Positions 13,294 to 20,049 of a stretch of DNA of 20,049 bases are shown here, piece after piece. How positions within the stretch are numbered: the first letter of the stretch is position 1; each line of letters begins with the position of its first letter. The notes beneath the pieces were generated by a model. That model saw only the letters and a program-made list of their open reading frames with translations, did no database searches and was not told the DNA's origin. The DNA is taken from contig HF990834.1 in NCBI GenBank assembly GCA_000432855.1, positions 1 to 20,049 on the forward strand, written 5' to 3'. The stretch comes from Firmicutes bacterium CAG:822 (GTDB lineage Bacteria > Bacillota_I > Bacilli_A > RF39 > UBA660). The translations under genes and the position numbers were made by a program.

Positions 13294-15357
13294 TTAACTC
13301 CTTTCTACTGCAATTTTTATTTGTAATTTTTTTGTAAATGTAAATTTGACACTTCCATCTAAATCAGTTCGATAAATAATTGAATTAGCTAAGTTGTCTA
13401 ATACTTCTTTATTTGGGTGACCATAACTATTATTTTCACCTACACTGATAATTGAATATTTTGGGTTAATACTATTTATAAATTTCTTACTAGAACTCGT
13501 CTTACTTCCGTGATGACCAACTTTTAAAATATCAATATCTTTTAAGTTATATTCTTTTAATAGATCTTCTTCGACTTCCGCACCAGCATCGCCCATAAAT
13601 AATAGTTTAGTATTATTTATGACTATATAAATTATATTTGAATTATCATTTTCATTATCATGTTCTTTATAATTTAAGAACTCTAACTTACTATTTTCTA
13701 GATTTATTTTATTAATGTTTTGATAATATGGAATGTTTTTTTGTTTTAAAAGATTAATTAAGTTTTGTTCTAAATCATTATAATCTCCTATATTTAAGAT
13801 AACCTTTTCAACTTTAAAGTTTTTTATTAGGTTTGTAGCCATACCAATATGATCAAAATCCCCATGAGTAATAATTAAATAGTCAAGGTGATCTATTCCT
13901 TCAGCCTGGAGATATGGAATAGTAATGTTTCCTGCAATGTCATATGGCTTTTTATCATCGAAACTTGCGATACCACCAGTATCAATTAATATATTGCCCT
14001 TATTATGTTTTAGCTTAATTAAAAAAGAGTCACCTTGTCCAACATCTAACATTGTTAGTGAAGATGCAGGATTTAAATAATTTATATTATGATGAAACAT
14101 TAAAATTAAAAATAATATTAAAATATAGTTCTTTCCTTTTAACCATTTATATAAGATGAGTGTTATTACTACGTAATATATAATAAAAAAGAAAATACCT
14201 AGATGACACAAGCTTAAATTTAGAAAATTGATACTTGATAATTTTATAGAAGCATTTTCCATAATAGTAACTAAATTTAAAAAGATTAAATCTAGCGGTT
14301 TAAAGATGAACGTGATTAAAGCAATCGGATAAATTATAAAGGTCATAAGCGGGACAAAATACATGTTAATGAGTGGTGATAATAAATTTAATTTAAAAAA
14401 ACTATTGATAATAATTGGGGTGCTGGCAAAAAAAGCAATTAAAGATATAACTAAGGTTTTAGAAAAGTAATTTTTATATTTACTTATGATATCTTTGAAT
14501 AAAAGGAGATAAAAAGAAACAGTAAAAGATAAGGTAAAACCTAAACTATAAATATAATATGGATTAATAATTAAAAGAAGGCTGGCCGTTAATATTAATA
14601 AATACAAGGTGTTTATTTTTAATTCGAATTGTTTATTAATGGTTAGAATAATAAAGAAAATGGTGGCTCTTAAAACTGATGCACTAAAGTTAGTAATAAA
14701 AAGATAGATTAGTAAAAACATTATTGTTATAACATATGAAGTGTTTTTGGAAAATATTTTATTAAAAACATACAGTAAGGCTGTAGAAAATAAAGTTATT
14801 TGGGCGCCTGATATGGCGAGTAAATGACTAATACCATTAGTTTGATAACTCTCTTCTATATCTTCATTTATGTCATTATCATTACCTAAAACTAAAGCAT
14901 TTAGATAAGCTTTTGATTTATAGTTTTTAATATGTTCATTTAATATGTTTTTTATTTTATAAAGAATAGACTGATGATTATTTATTACTTCGATATTACT
15001 AGCAGTAAATGTATAGTTAATCTTTTCTGATAATAAATAATTTTTATAGTTAAATAGGTAAAAATTAGTGTTGTTTTTTGGTTCTTTCATCTCACCTATG
15101 GCTTTTATTTTTTGACCAAGTTTACATTCAAAATGGTCATAATAATTAATTAAAAGATTTTCTTTTCCTTTTATTTTTAAAACAGTTTTATCTTCACTAT
15201 TTTGGCAATCATAAACATATCCAGCGATAGTATTATTCTTTAGGGAATATTTACTAACTGGTTTATGGCCTATATAAAACAAGACATAAAGTAAACTAAA
15301 GAAAAATATAAAAATTATAGCTAAACTATACGGTGATATTATCTTTAATTTTTTCAT
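13294..15357 (-). CDS. comEC: competence DNA channel protein ComEC/Rec2
   Basis: ComEC forms the membrane channel for single-stranded DNA uptake. An N-terminal pair of hydrophobic segments and OB-like DUF4131 domain (about 5-120) is followed by the polytopic competence domain (150-420, with HLLAISGAQITLF) and a C-terminal MBL-fold nuclease-like domain (from about 436: LDVGQGDS, THGDFDHIG, FMGDAG, VGHHGSKTSSS, YGHPN). All main motifs are present. The frame is open up to 15468, but I chose ATG 15355-15357 because GGTGA lies just upstream, the protein then begins MKKLKIISPY before its first helix, and the overlap with comEA drops to 32 bases. Length is 687 aa. Confidence 0.92.
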   Translation of the reverse strand: MKKLKIISPYSLAIIFIFFFSLLYVLFYIGHKPVSKYSLKNNTIAGYVYDCQNSEDKTVLKIKGKENLLINYYDHFECKLGQKIKAIGEMKEPKNNTNFYLFNYKNYLLSEKINYTFTASNIEVINNHQSILYKIKNILNEHIKNYKSKAYLNALVLGNDNDINEDIEESYQTNGISHLLAISGAQITLFSTALLYVFNKIFSKNTSYVITIMFLLIYLFITNFSASVLRATIFFIILTINKQFELKINTLYLLILTASLLLIINPYYIYSLGFTLSFTVSFYLLLFKDIISKYKNYFSKTLVISLIAFFASTPIIINSFFKLNLLSPLINMYFVPLMTFIIYPIALITFIFKPLDLIFLNLVTIMENASIKLSSINFLNLSLCHLGIFFFIIYYVVITLILYKWLKGKNYILILFLILMFHHNINYLNPASSLTMLDVGQGDSFLIKLKHNKGNILIDTGGIASFDDKKPYDIAGNITIPYLQAEGIDHLDYLIITHGDFDHIGMATNLIKNFKVEKVILNIGDYNDLEQNLINLLKQKNIPYYQNINKINLENSKLEFLNYKEHDNENDNSNIIYIVINNTKLLFMGDAGAEVEEDLLKEYNLKDIDILKVGHHGSKTSSSKKFINSINPKYSIISVGENNSYGHPNKEVLDNLANSIIYRTDLDGSVKFTFTKKLQIKIAVERS

Positions 15358-15997
15358 AAACACTGTCACCGATACCGGATACATTTTTAATATCTTCGAT
15401 ATTTTTAAAATTACCATTTTTATTACGATATTCAATAATTGCTTTAGCTTTGGCTTCTCCAATACCATCTAAGGTTTGTAAGGCTTCACTGCCAGCAGTA
15501 TTGATATTAACTTTACCAGATGGAGTATTTGTGGTTTCAGATTTTTCACTATTTAGTTTAGCCTTTTCATCCTCTTCAGTAATGCAGGCATTATTGCATG
15601 GTGGGCATTCTATTTTGTCTTCTTCATTCATTTTTTTAATTTCACTTTTGGAATAAACAATAATAACCATTTCATCTTCAAGTTTTTTACTTAAGTTGAT
15701 ATTACTTGTATCACTTTGTTTAGTTAGACCACCAGCTTTATTTATGGCGTCCATGACGGTATTATTACTAGTTAGTTCATAAACGCCCGGGGTATTTATT
15801 TCTCCTTTGACATCGACTAAGACTTTGACCTCTTTTGTTTCTTCCTTTTTTTCTTCAGTATCTTCTTTCTTTTGGGTAGTAACTTCCTCTACTTCAACTT
15901 CAGGTTCAACATAATATGTATCATATACAATAAAAAGTGTGAAAAGTATAAAAATTAAAATAAATATTTTGCCTTTATGTTTTTTTAAGAATGTCAT
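15326..15997 (-). CDS. comEA: competence DNA receptor ComEA
   Basis: ComEA binds double-stranded DNA outside the membrane and passes it to ComEC. The 223-aa protein has an N-terminal anchor (about residues 8-25), a long acidic/Lys-rich linker, an SLBB domain (VLVDVKGEINTPGVYEL onward) and a C-terminal helix-hairpin-helix pair (VNINTAGSEALQTLDGIGEAKAKAI and IKNVSGIGDSVYEKI). A CPPCNNAC cluster sits between SLBB and HhH. The open frame starts at 16021, but ATG 15995-15997 is better because GAGGTGATT (16001-16010) lies at ideal spacing. It overlaps comEC and forms an operon with it; comEB is absent here. Confidence 0.93.
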   Translation of the reverse strand: MTFLKKHKGKIFILIFILFTLFIVYDTYYVEPEVEVEEVTTQKKEDTEEKKEETKEVKVLVDVKGEINTPGVYELTSNNTVMDAINKAGGLTKQSDTSNINLSKKLEDEMVIIVYSKSEIKKMNEEDKIECPPCNNACITEEDEKAKLNSEKSETTNTPSGKVNINTAGSEALQTLDGIGEAKAKAIIEYRNKNGNFKNIEDIKNVSGIGDSVYEKIKDNITV

Positions 15998-16023
15998 ATG
16001 AATCACCTCTATATAAAACATAC

Positions 16024-16065
16024 GACAAAAAAATAAAAATTCCTTTTTTATTTTGGAATTTTTAT
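16024..16065 (-). terminator. intrinsic terminator of the ftsW-like gene
   Basis: The 11-bp stem with arms 16055-16065 and 16033-16043 (AAAAATTCC/GGAATTTTT core) is followed on the minus strand by ATTTTTTTG. It covers the last codons and stop (16048) of the SEDS gene and lies just upstream of comEA. Confidence 0.75.
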
Positions 16066-17223
16066 CTTTTTATTTTTTGATTCTATACAAATTCTTTGAA
16101 CTATGGCAAGTGATGCGAGCAATGATAAGACGAAACTACCACCATAACTTAGGAATGGAAGTGGAACTCCGGTTAAAGGAATTAAACCAAACATACCACC
16201 TAAGTTAATGAATATATGAATAAATATGTAACTAATAACACCAACACATATATACCGTCCTCTTAAACTAGCTGCTTTAGCTCCAATAACCGCAATTCTA
16301 TAAAGGACAATACCATATAGAATAAATATAAAAATACATCTATATACGCCATATTCTTCAGCAATTATAGCAAATGCGGAATCGGTATGAGGTTCTGGGA
16401 TGTATGAATATTTTTGCTTACTCTTACCAATACCTAGTCCCCATAATCCCCCATCATTAATGGCAATATAACTATTACAAACTTGGTAACCTCCATTTTC
16501 ATAGTTACCACAAGGATCTAAGAAAGATGTGAAACGACTTATACGAGCATCATTTAAAATATATCCTTGGACACTATACATAACGAGTAAAGCCAGAGCT
16601 CCTAAAACTAGCATTAATAAAACAGTTTTTATTTTATCTATTTTTAAAATTGGACTAGCTAAAAACATCATGAAAATTATAAAGACAATTATTAATAAGG
16701 TTCCAAAGTCTTTTTGCAGAATGACGGTAGCTGGTATAATCATAGAAATGAAAACCATATAAGCGATTGTATCATAATGTTTAATATTTAAAGTTCGAAG
16801 TTTACGATAGTTCTTTTCAAATAAGATAGCAAGCAAGCATATAATAATTGGTTTTGAAAGTTCACTTGGCTGAATACTTGTAAATTTTAAATCAATCCAG
16901 TTTCGCGAACCAGATATTTCATCAAAGGTTAAAGCCCAAAGATTTAAAACGATGGCCACGACAAATAATATTGGTACAATAAGTTTATAATATTTAGTAT
17001 CAGTTTTAATAATAATTATACTAAGTATTAAACCAAGAATTATAAAAATTAATTGACGATAAAAATAATAATAAATAGATACATCATAGTTGACAACCGC
17101 AGCTCTAGATGAGGCGGTTACGATATTCAAAAGTCCAAAAATGAAAAGCGCAGCAGATGCAATTAATAACGGTTTATCTAAATCTTTGATGAGTTTACCT
17201 AATGATTGTGCTTTTTGTTTCAT
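16048..17223 (-). CDS. ftsW: SEDS peptidoglycan glycosyltransferase, FtsW type
   Basis: The 391-aa polytopic protein has about ten membrane helices and the SEDS signatures: SGSRNWI and IQPSELSK (104-124), DPCGNYENGGYQ in the large external loop, GLGIGKSKQKYSYIPEPHTDSAFAIIAEE (262-290, with the essential Asp281), and GLIPLTGVPLPFLSYGGS near the end. It polymerises lipid II glycan strands together with a class B PBP. FtsW (division) is preferred over RodA by the PEPHTD and GGYQ context, but this cannot be proved. Cys238 and Cys249 form a possible external disulfide. AGGAGG (17230-17235) supports the start. Confidence 0.88.
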   Translation of the reverse strand: MKQKAQSLGKLIKDLDKPLLIASAALFIFGLLNIVTASSRAAVVNYDVSIYYYFYRQLIFIILGLILSIIIIKTDTKYYKLIVPILFVVAIVLNLWALTFDEISGSRNWIDLKFTSIQPSELSKPIIICLLAILFEKNYRKLRTLNIKHYDTIAYMVFISMIIPATVILQKDFGTLLIIVFIIFMMFLASPILKIDKIKTVLLMLVLGALALLVMYSVQGYILNDARISRFTSFLDPCGNYENGGYQVCNSYIAINDGGLWGLGIGKSKQKYSYIPEPHTDSAFAIIAEEYGVYRCIFIFILYGIVLYRIAVIGAKAASLRGRYICVGVISYIFIHIFINLGGMFGLIPLTGVPLPFLSYGGSFVLSLLASLAIVQRICIESKNKKIKIPK

Positions 17224-17246
17224 AACTCGCCTCCTATCCTTATATA

Positions 17247-17255
17247 ATCATAGCA
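17247..17255 (-). promoter_or_regulatory. extended -10 promoter for the ftsW-like gene
   Basis: On the minus strand TGCTATGAT is an extended -10 element (TGnTATnAT type) about 24 bases before the ATG; the -35 region is weak, as expected for extended -10 promoters. Confidence 0.45.
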
Positions 17256-17322
17256 TATTCTCGTCTCTTTTACCATATTTGATATTTAAAAAATAAAATT
17301 AGGTGTTTTTAATATACGGTTT

Positions 17323-17350
17323 TTGACTTTGACATAGACTATATTAGAAT
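17323..17350 (+). promoter_or_regulatory. possible promoter for the YjcZ-like gene
   Basis: TTGACT (17323-17328) and TAGAAT (17345-17350) are 16 bp apart. A second TTGACA follows directly at 17329. The start would be close to the ribosome binding site, so the assignment is tentative. Confidence 0.4.
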
Positions 17351-17366
17351 AGATAGGAGGTATTAT

Positions 17367-17528
17367 ATGTATTACTATGGTGGGTATCAAGGCTATGGCT
17401 GTGGCAACCCTTGTGGTGGTTATGGCTATGGTGGCGGATACGGAACAGGTTATGGCGCAGCTATTATACTAGTTCTATTTATTTTACTTGTAATAATTAT
17501 TGGAGCTAGAGCTTGGGGCAATAATTAA
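17367..17528 (+). CDS. YjcZ-like tiny Gly/Tyr-rich transmembrane protein, 53 aa
   Basis: A short frame with a strong TAGGAGG (17354-17360) six bases before ATG encodes 53 residues. The N-terminal 30 are Gly/Tyr repeats with two cysteines (GYGCGNPCGGYGYGGGYG), followed by one hydrophobic helix AAIILVLFILLVIIIGARAW and GNN. This matches the YjcZ/SscA-type tiny membrane proteins of Bacillus, whose core is LIVVLFILLIIVG; members are made in sporulation or found in spores. There is no sporulation gene in this window, so the role here is open. A terminator follows at once, so it is a single-gene transcript. Confidence 0.85.
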   Translation: MYYYGGYQGYGCGNPCGGYGYGGGYGTGYGAAIILVLFILLVIIIGARAWGNN

Positions 17529-17531
17529 ATG

Positions 17532-17561
17532 AAAAAGTTTCATTTCATATGGAACTTTTTT
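17532..17561 (+). terminator. intrinsic terminator of the YjcZ-like gene
   Basis: The 10-bp stem AAAAAGTTTC (17532-17541) and GGAACTTTTT (17551-17560) contains one G-U pair and a nine-base loop, and ends in TTTTTT. Confidence 0.8.
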
Positions 17562-17564
17562 CGT

Positions 17565-17593
17565 TTGACATTTTCTGTATATAAGGTTATAAT
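17565..17593 (+). promoter_or_regulatory. consensus sigma-A promoter for def
   Basis: TTGACA (17565-17570) and TATAAT (17588-17593) are both perfect and 17 bp apart. Start near 17600 leaves a leader of about 80 bases with AT-rich sequence and no recognised riboswitch. Confidence 0.88.
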
Positions 17594-17678
17594 ACGTATA
17601 CTTTTGAACGGTAAAAGATGTAAAAAATTATTTTTTTTATGGCAAATATGATAAAATAGAATATGGAGGTAATATTTT

Positions 17679-18227
17679 ATGTTTAAACCATTGAAAATTT
17701 TAGATGAAAAGCATAAGGTTTTACGTCAAAAAAGTAAAGAAGTAAAGCTTCCTTTATCTAAAGAGGATAAAGAAACAATAAATCAAATCATTAAACATTT
17801 AAAATATAGTCAAATAGAAAAGTATGCTGAAAAATACGATTTAAGACCTGGCATGGGGCTTGCTTTTCCACAACTTGGTCAGCTTAAAAGAATTATTGTA
17901 ATAGTTTACGAATACGAAGAAGGTAAATTTCAAAATTACGTAATTGTAAACCCTAAAATAATTAGTCATTCTGAGGAAATGGTGGCTTTAGAGACTGGTG
18001 AAGGATGTTTAAGTGTTAACAGGGAGGTTGAAGGTCACGTCCCAAGATATGCGAGAATTACTATTACTGGTTATGATCCTGATGGTAATAAAGTATCATT
18101 TAGAGCTCGTGAGGATTTATCAGTAGCTTTTCAACACGAAGTTGATCATTTAGATGGTATTTTGTTTTTTGATAAAATTGATAAAAACAAACCTTTCTTT
18201 GACGAAAACGAAATAAGATTAATCTAG
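17679..18227 (+). CDS. def: peptide deformylase, type II
   Basis: This metalloenzyme removes the formyl group from the N-terminal methionine of new proteins. All three motifs are present: GMGLAFPQ (58-65, canonical GxGxAAxQ with the second Ala replaced by Phe63), EGCLS with metal ligand Cys110, and QHEVDH with ligands His153 and His157 and catalytic Glu154. The length of 182 aa and the longer insertion before motif 1 fit Gram-positive type II enzymes. GGAGGT upstream of ATG 17679 supports the start. It is followed after ten bases by the ASST-like gene, so they form an operon. Confidence 0.96.
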   Translation: MFKPLKILDEKHKVLRQKSKEVKLPLSKEDKETINQIIKHLKYSQIEKYAEKYDLRPGMGLAFPQLGQLKRIIVIVYEYEEGKFQNYVIVNPKIISHSEEMVALETGEGCLSVNREVEGHVPRYARITITGYDPDGNKVSFRAREDLSVAFQHEVDHLDGILFFDKIDKNKPFFDENEIRLI

Positions 18228-18237
18228 GAGGATTTAT

Positions 18238-19968
18238 ATGAAAAAGATAATTGCCAAATACGTTTTACTTATTGTAGTAACATTCGCAGCTTCGATTTTT
18301 ATTTATGAATATATCATGGCAAATAAACCAATCGATACGGAAACTGATTTACTATATGCACAAACACAGAGTGAGAGGCAGTATTTAAGTAATACAAATT
18401 ATACAATAGATAACCCAAATGTAATTTTAAATCCATATGGTAATTCTCCACTTTCCGCTTTGATTGTCTTTCAAACAAAAGATTTAACAACATCGACAGT
18501 AACTATTAAAGGAAAAGGCGGAGCTGAAGATTTAACTCACACATTTACACCTACGAAGGTACATATTTTACCAATTTATGGGCTTTATGCGGGATATGAT
18601 AATAAGGTAGTTATTGAAGCTAGTGGAATACGCAAAGAAATTACGATTACGACATCTCCCCTTCCAGATGATTTTTCTAAAGTAACAGATTTATCTAATG
18701 CAGACTATGAAACCGATGAATTTTATTTTACAACACCTGAAGAAATTGGTTATACTGCCGCATATGATAGTGAAGGCGAAGTTAGATGGTATTTAATTGG
18801 AGATTATAAATGGGATATTCAAAGACTTAACAACGGTCATATTTTACTTAGTAGTGATAAGATCTTAAGTAAAAATTATAGTGTTGGTTTAATCGAGATG
18901 GATTTACTAGGTAAAGTATATTATGAATATGCGGTTCCAGGTGGATATCACCACGATGTATATGAACTTAATAATGGAAATTTGCTTCTAGCTTCTAACA
19001 AGTATGGACGTTCTACAGTTGAAGATGTTGCTGTAGAAATAGACAGAGCTACCGGTAATATAGTTAAAGAGATAGATTTATACAATATTTTACCTGGTGA
19101 TAAAAAAGGCAATTGGTTTGGTATTAATTCAATAAATTACGATATCAATACTAACTCAATCACTATTTCTGGATATAACGGAAATATGATTGTCAATTTA
19201 GATTATCCTACTTTAGATATTAACTGGGTTATCGCTGATAAAGATAAAGTTGATGACGATTATTCACAATATTTACTTAAGGCGGATGGTGATATTGATT
19301 ATCCAAACAACCCTGAATCAATTAATTTGATTTCTGGTAATAAGATGATGCTAGCAAGTGAAATAGATGGTAAGAAACACTTATTAACTTATCAAATAGA
19401 TTATTCTAATAGGACAGTCAAACAACTAGATGATTATGAATTACCGAGTGATGAAGAAACTTACTTAGAAATTATTGGTGAGGATGATTATGTAATTACT
19501 CAAGGTCATACAATAATGGAAATTCAAAATAATAAAAAAATTATCAGTATGAATGTTAATTCAACTTTATATAATACGAAAAAGATGAGCTTATATGCGA
19601 ATGATGTATATACTGGTGTTCAAGGTGTAAGACTTGGTAGTCTTGGTGAATCAGTAACAACTAAAAATTATTTACTTATAAGTGCAAAAAGTGATGATTC
19701 AATTTTAGATGAATATAAGATATCTTTATATAAAGATGTATTTGGTTTGAAAGTCAGCGGAACTTTTAAGAAAAATGACGATGTTCAAATAGTTCTAGAT
19801 AATGTCCTAGATAAAAAAACTTATATATTACAAGAACCACAAGATTCAAATGGTAAGGTTACAGTTTCTCGTTATATAAGTGAGGATGGAATTAAAGGAA
19901 AATATTATATTTATCTTAGAATAAATGGTAAAATTTATAAACTGCACAAATATGTAAATTTCTATTAA
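18238..19968 (+). CDS. arylsulfotransferase (ASST)-like membrane-anchored propeller with altered active site
   Basis: The 576-aa protein has an N-terminal anchor (about 5-26), an N-terminal beta domain (58-140) and a beta-propeller region (from about 160) like bacterial aryl-sulfate sulfotransferases: WDIQRLNNGHILLSS, GGYHHDVYELNNGNLLLASN, NWFGINSINYD. Known PAPS-independent ASSTs use three His and one Arg. Here HHD (238-240) is kept, but the DWxHxNS motif reads NWFGINS (Gly295 for His), the following SSR-type Arg is missing (SGYNGN), and the QH motif with the sulfated His seems to be PNNPES (356-361). Transfer activity is therefore doubtful. AGGAGG overlaps the def stop, and a C-terminal beta domain (about 490-576) ends the protein. 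Confidence 0.8.
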   Translation: MKKIIAKYVLLIVVTFAASIFIYEYIMANKPIDTETDLLYAQTQSERQYLSNTNYTIDNPNVILNPYGNSPLSALIVFQTKDLTTSTVTIKGKGGAEDLTHTFTPTKVHILPIYGLYAGYDNKVVIEASGIRKEITITTSPLPDDFSKVTDLSNADYETDEFYFTTPEEIGYTAAYDSEGEVRWYLIGDYKWDIQRLNNGHILLSSDKILSKNYSVGLIEMDLLGKVYYEYAVPGGYHHDVYELNNGNLLLASNKYGRSTVEDVAVEIDRATGNIVKEIDLYNILPGDKKGNWFGINSINYDINTNSITISGYNGNMIVNLDYPTLDINWVIADKDKVDDDYSQYLLKADGDIDYPNNPESINLISGNKMMLASEIDGKKHLLTYQIDYSNRTVKQLDDYELPSDEETYLEIIGEDDYVITQGHTIMEIQNNKKIISMNVNSTLYNTKKMSLYANDVYTGVQGVRLGSLGESVTTKNYLLISAKSDDSILDEYKISLYKDVFGLKVSGTFKKNDDVQIVLDNVLDKKTYILQEPQDSNGKVTVSRYISEDGIKGKYYIYLRINGKIYKLHKYVNFY

Positions 19969-19998
19969 AAAACGTTAGATTTTAATTCTAACGTTTTT
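19968..19998 (+). terminator. intrinsic terminator of the def operon
   Basis: The perfect 12-bp stem AAAAACGTTAGA (19968-19979) and TCTAACGTTTTT (19987-19998) with a seven-base loop starts on the last base of the stop codon and ends in a T-run. Positions 19999-20049 hold nothing recognisable. Confidence 0.9.
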
Positions 19999-20049
19999 AA
20001 TTTAATAGGAATTTGCTTTGTAAAAGGTAAAAGTTTGCAAAAAGTTATT

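Noticed and set aside
15450..15656. 68-codon plus-strand frame
   Set aside because: It is antisense to the HhH part of comEA, with no ribosome binding site.
17600..17678. Leader of def as a riboswitch
   Set aside because: About 80 AT-rich bases without a conserved aptamer motif or terminator/antiterminator pair that I can recognise.

Overview
The window is AT-rich chromosomal DNA from a low-GC Gram-positive bacterium in the Bacilli/Mollicutes-related part of the Firmicutes. This is inferred from the dnaG-rpoD-trmK order, strong AGGAGG ribosome binding sites, sigma-A promoters, comEA-comEC, and a YjcZ-type tiny membrane protein. TGA is a stop codon here (trmK and the DUF6512 gene end in TGA) and the tryptophans I checked use TGG, so this is the standard bacterial code and not the Mycoplasma/Spiroplasma code. 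A lipoprotein, SEDS protein and penicillin-binding carboxypeptidase show a cell with a peptidoglycan wall. The species cannot be named from the sequence; uncultured gut lineages of this group are my best guess.

Layout: 1-262 is intergenic and ends in a consensus promoter. 263-1346 (+) is yidD plus an overlapping ZnuA-like lipoprotein gene that encodes no histidine at all. A convergent block on the minus strand holds dacA (1355-2560) and a cytoplasmic GH13 alpha-glycosidase (2619-4466). 4467-4990 holds a decayed IS200/IS605-type element: the TnpB zinc-finger tail followed by a multi-hairpin stretch closed by a 13-bp inverted repeat. 4991-8535 (-) is the dnaG-rpoD-trmK macromolecular synthesis operon with a shortened TrmK and a small membrane protein at its end. 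8665-9198 (+) is a DUF6512 membrane protein, divergent from dnaG across stacked palindromes. 9186-9533 (-) is an unknown 115-aa protein with its own consensus promoter. 9645-11591 (-) is a large exported surface protein, also with a consensus promoter.

11729-13292 is the most unsettled part: a small XRE-type regulator, a previously hidden MBL-fold (ComEC C-terminal-like) pseudogene, and a DUF1016/YhcG PDDEXK nuclease gene broken by one in-frame stop. Upstream come comEC and comEA for DNA uptake, and an FtsW/RodA-type SEDS glycosyltransferase. On the plus strand, 17367-17528 encodes a 53-aa Gly/Tyr-rich YjcZ-like protein, followed by peptide deformylase and an arylsulfotransferase-like membrane-anchored propeller as a two-gene unit ending in a strong terminator.

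Most of the window is housekeeping: replication and transcription initiation, tRNA modification, N-terminal protein processing, wall synthesis and DNA uptake. The points worth attention are enzyme families that seem to have lost catalytic or metal-binding residues (ZnuA-like, ASST-like), decaying mobile and nuclease genes, and unannotated small or structured elements. I did not find a clear undescribed multi-gene system.
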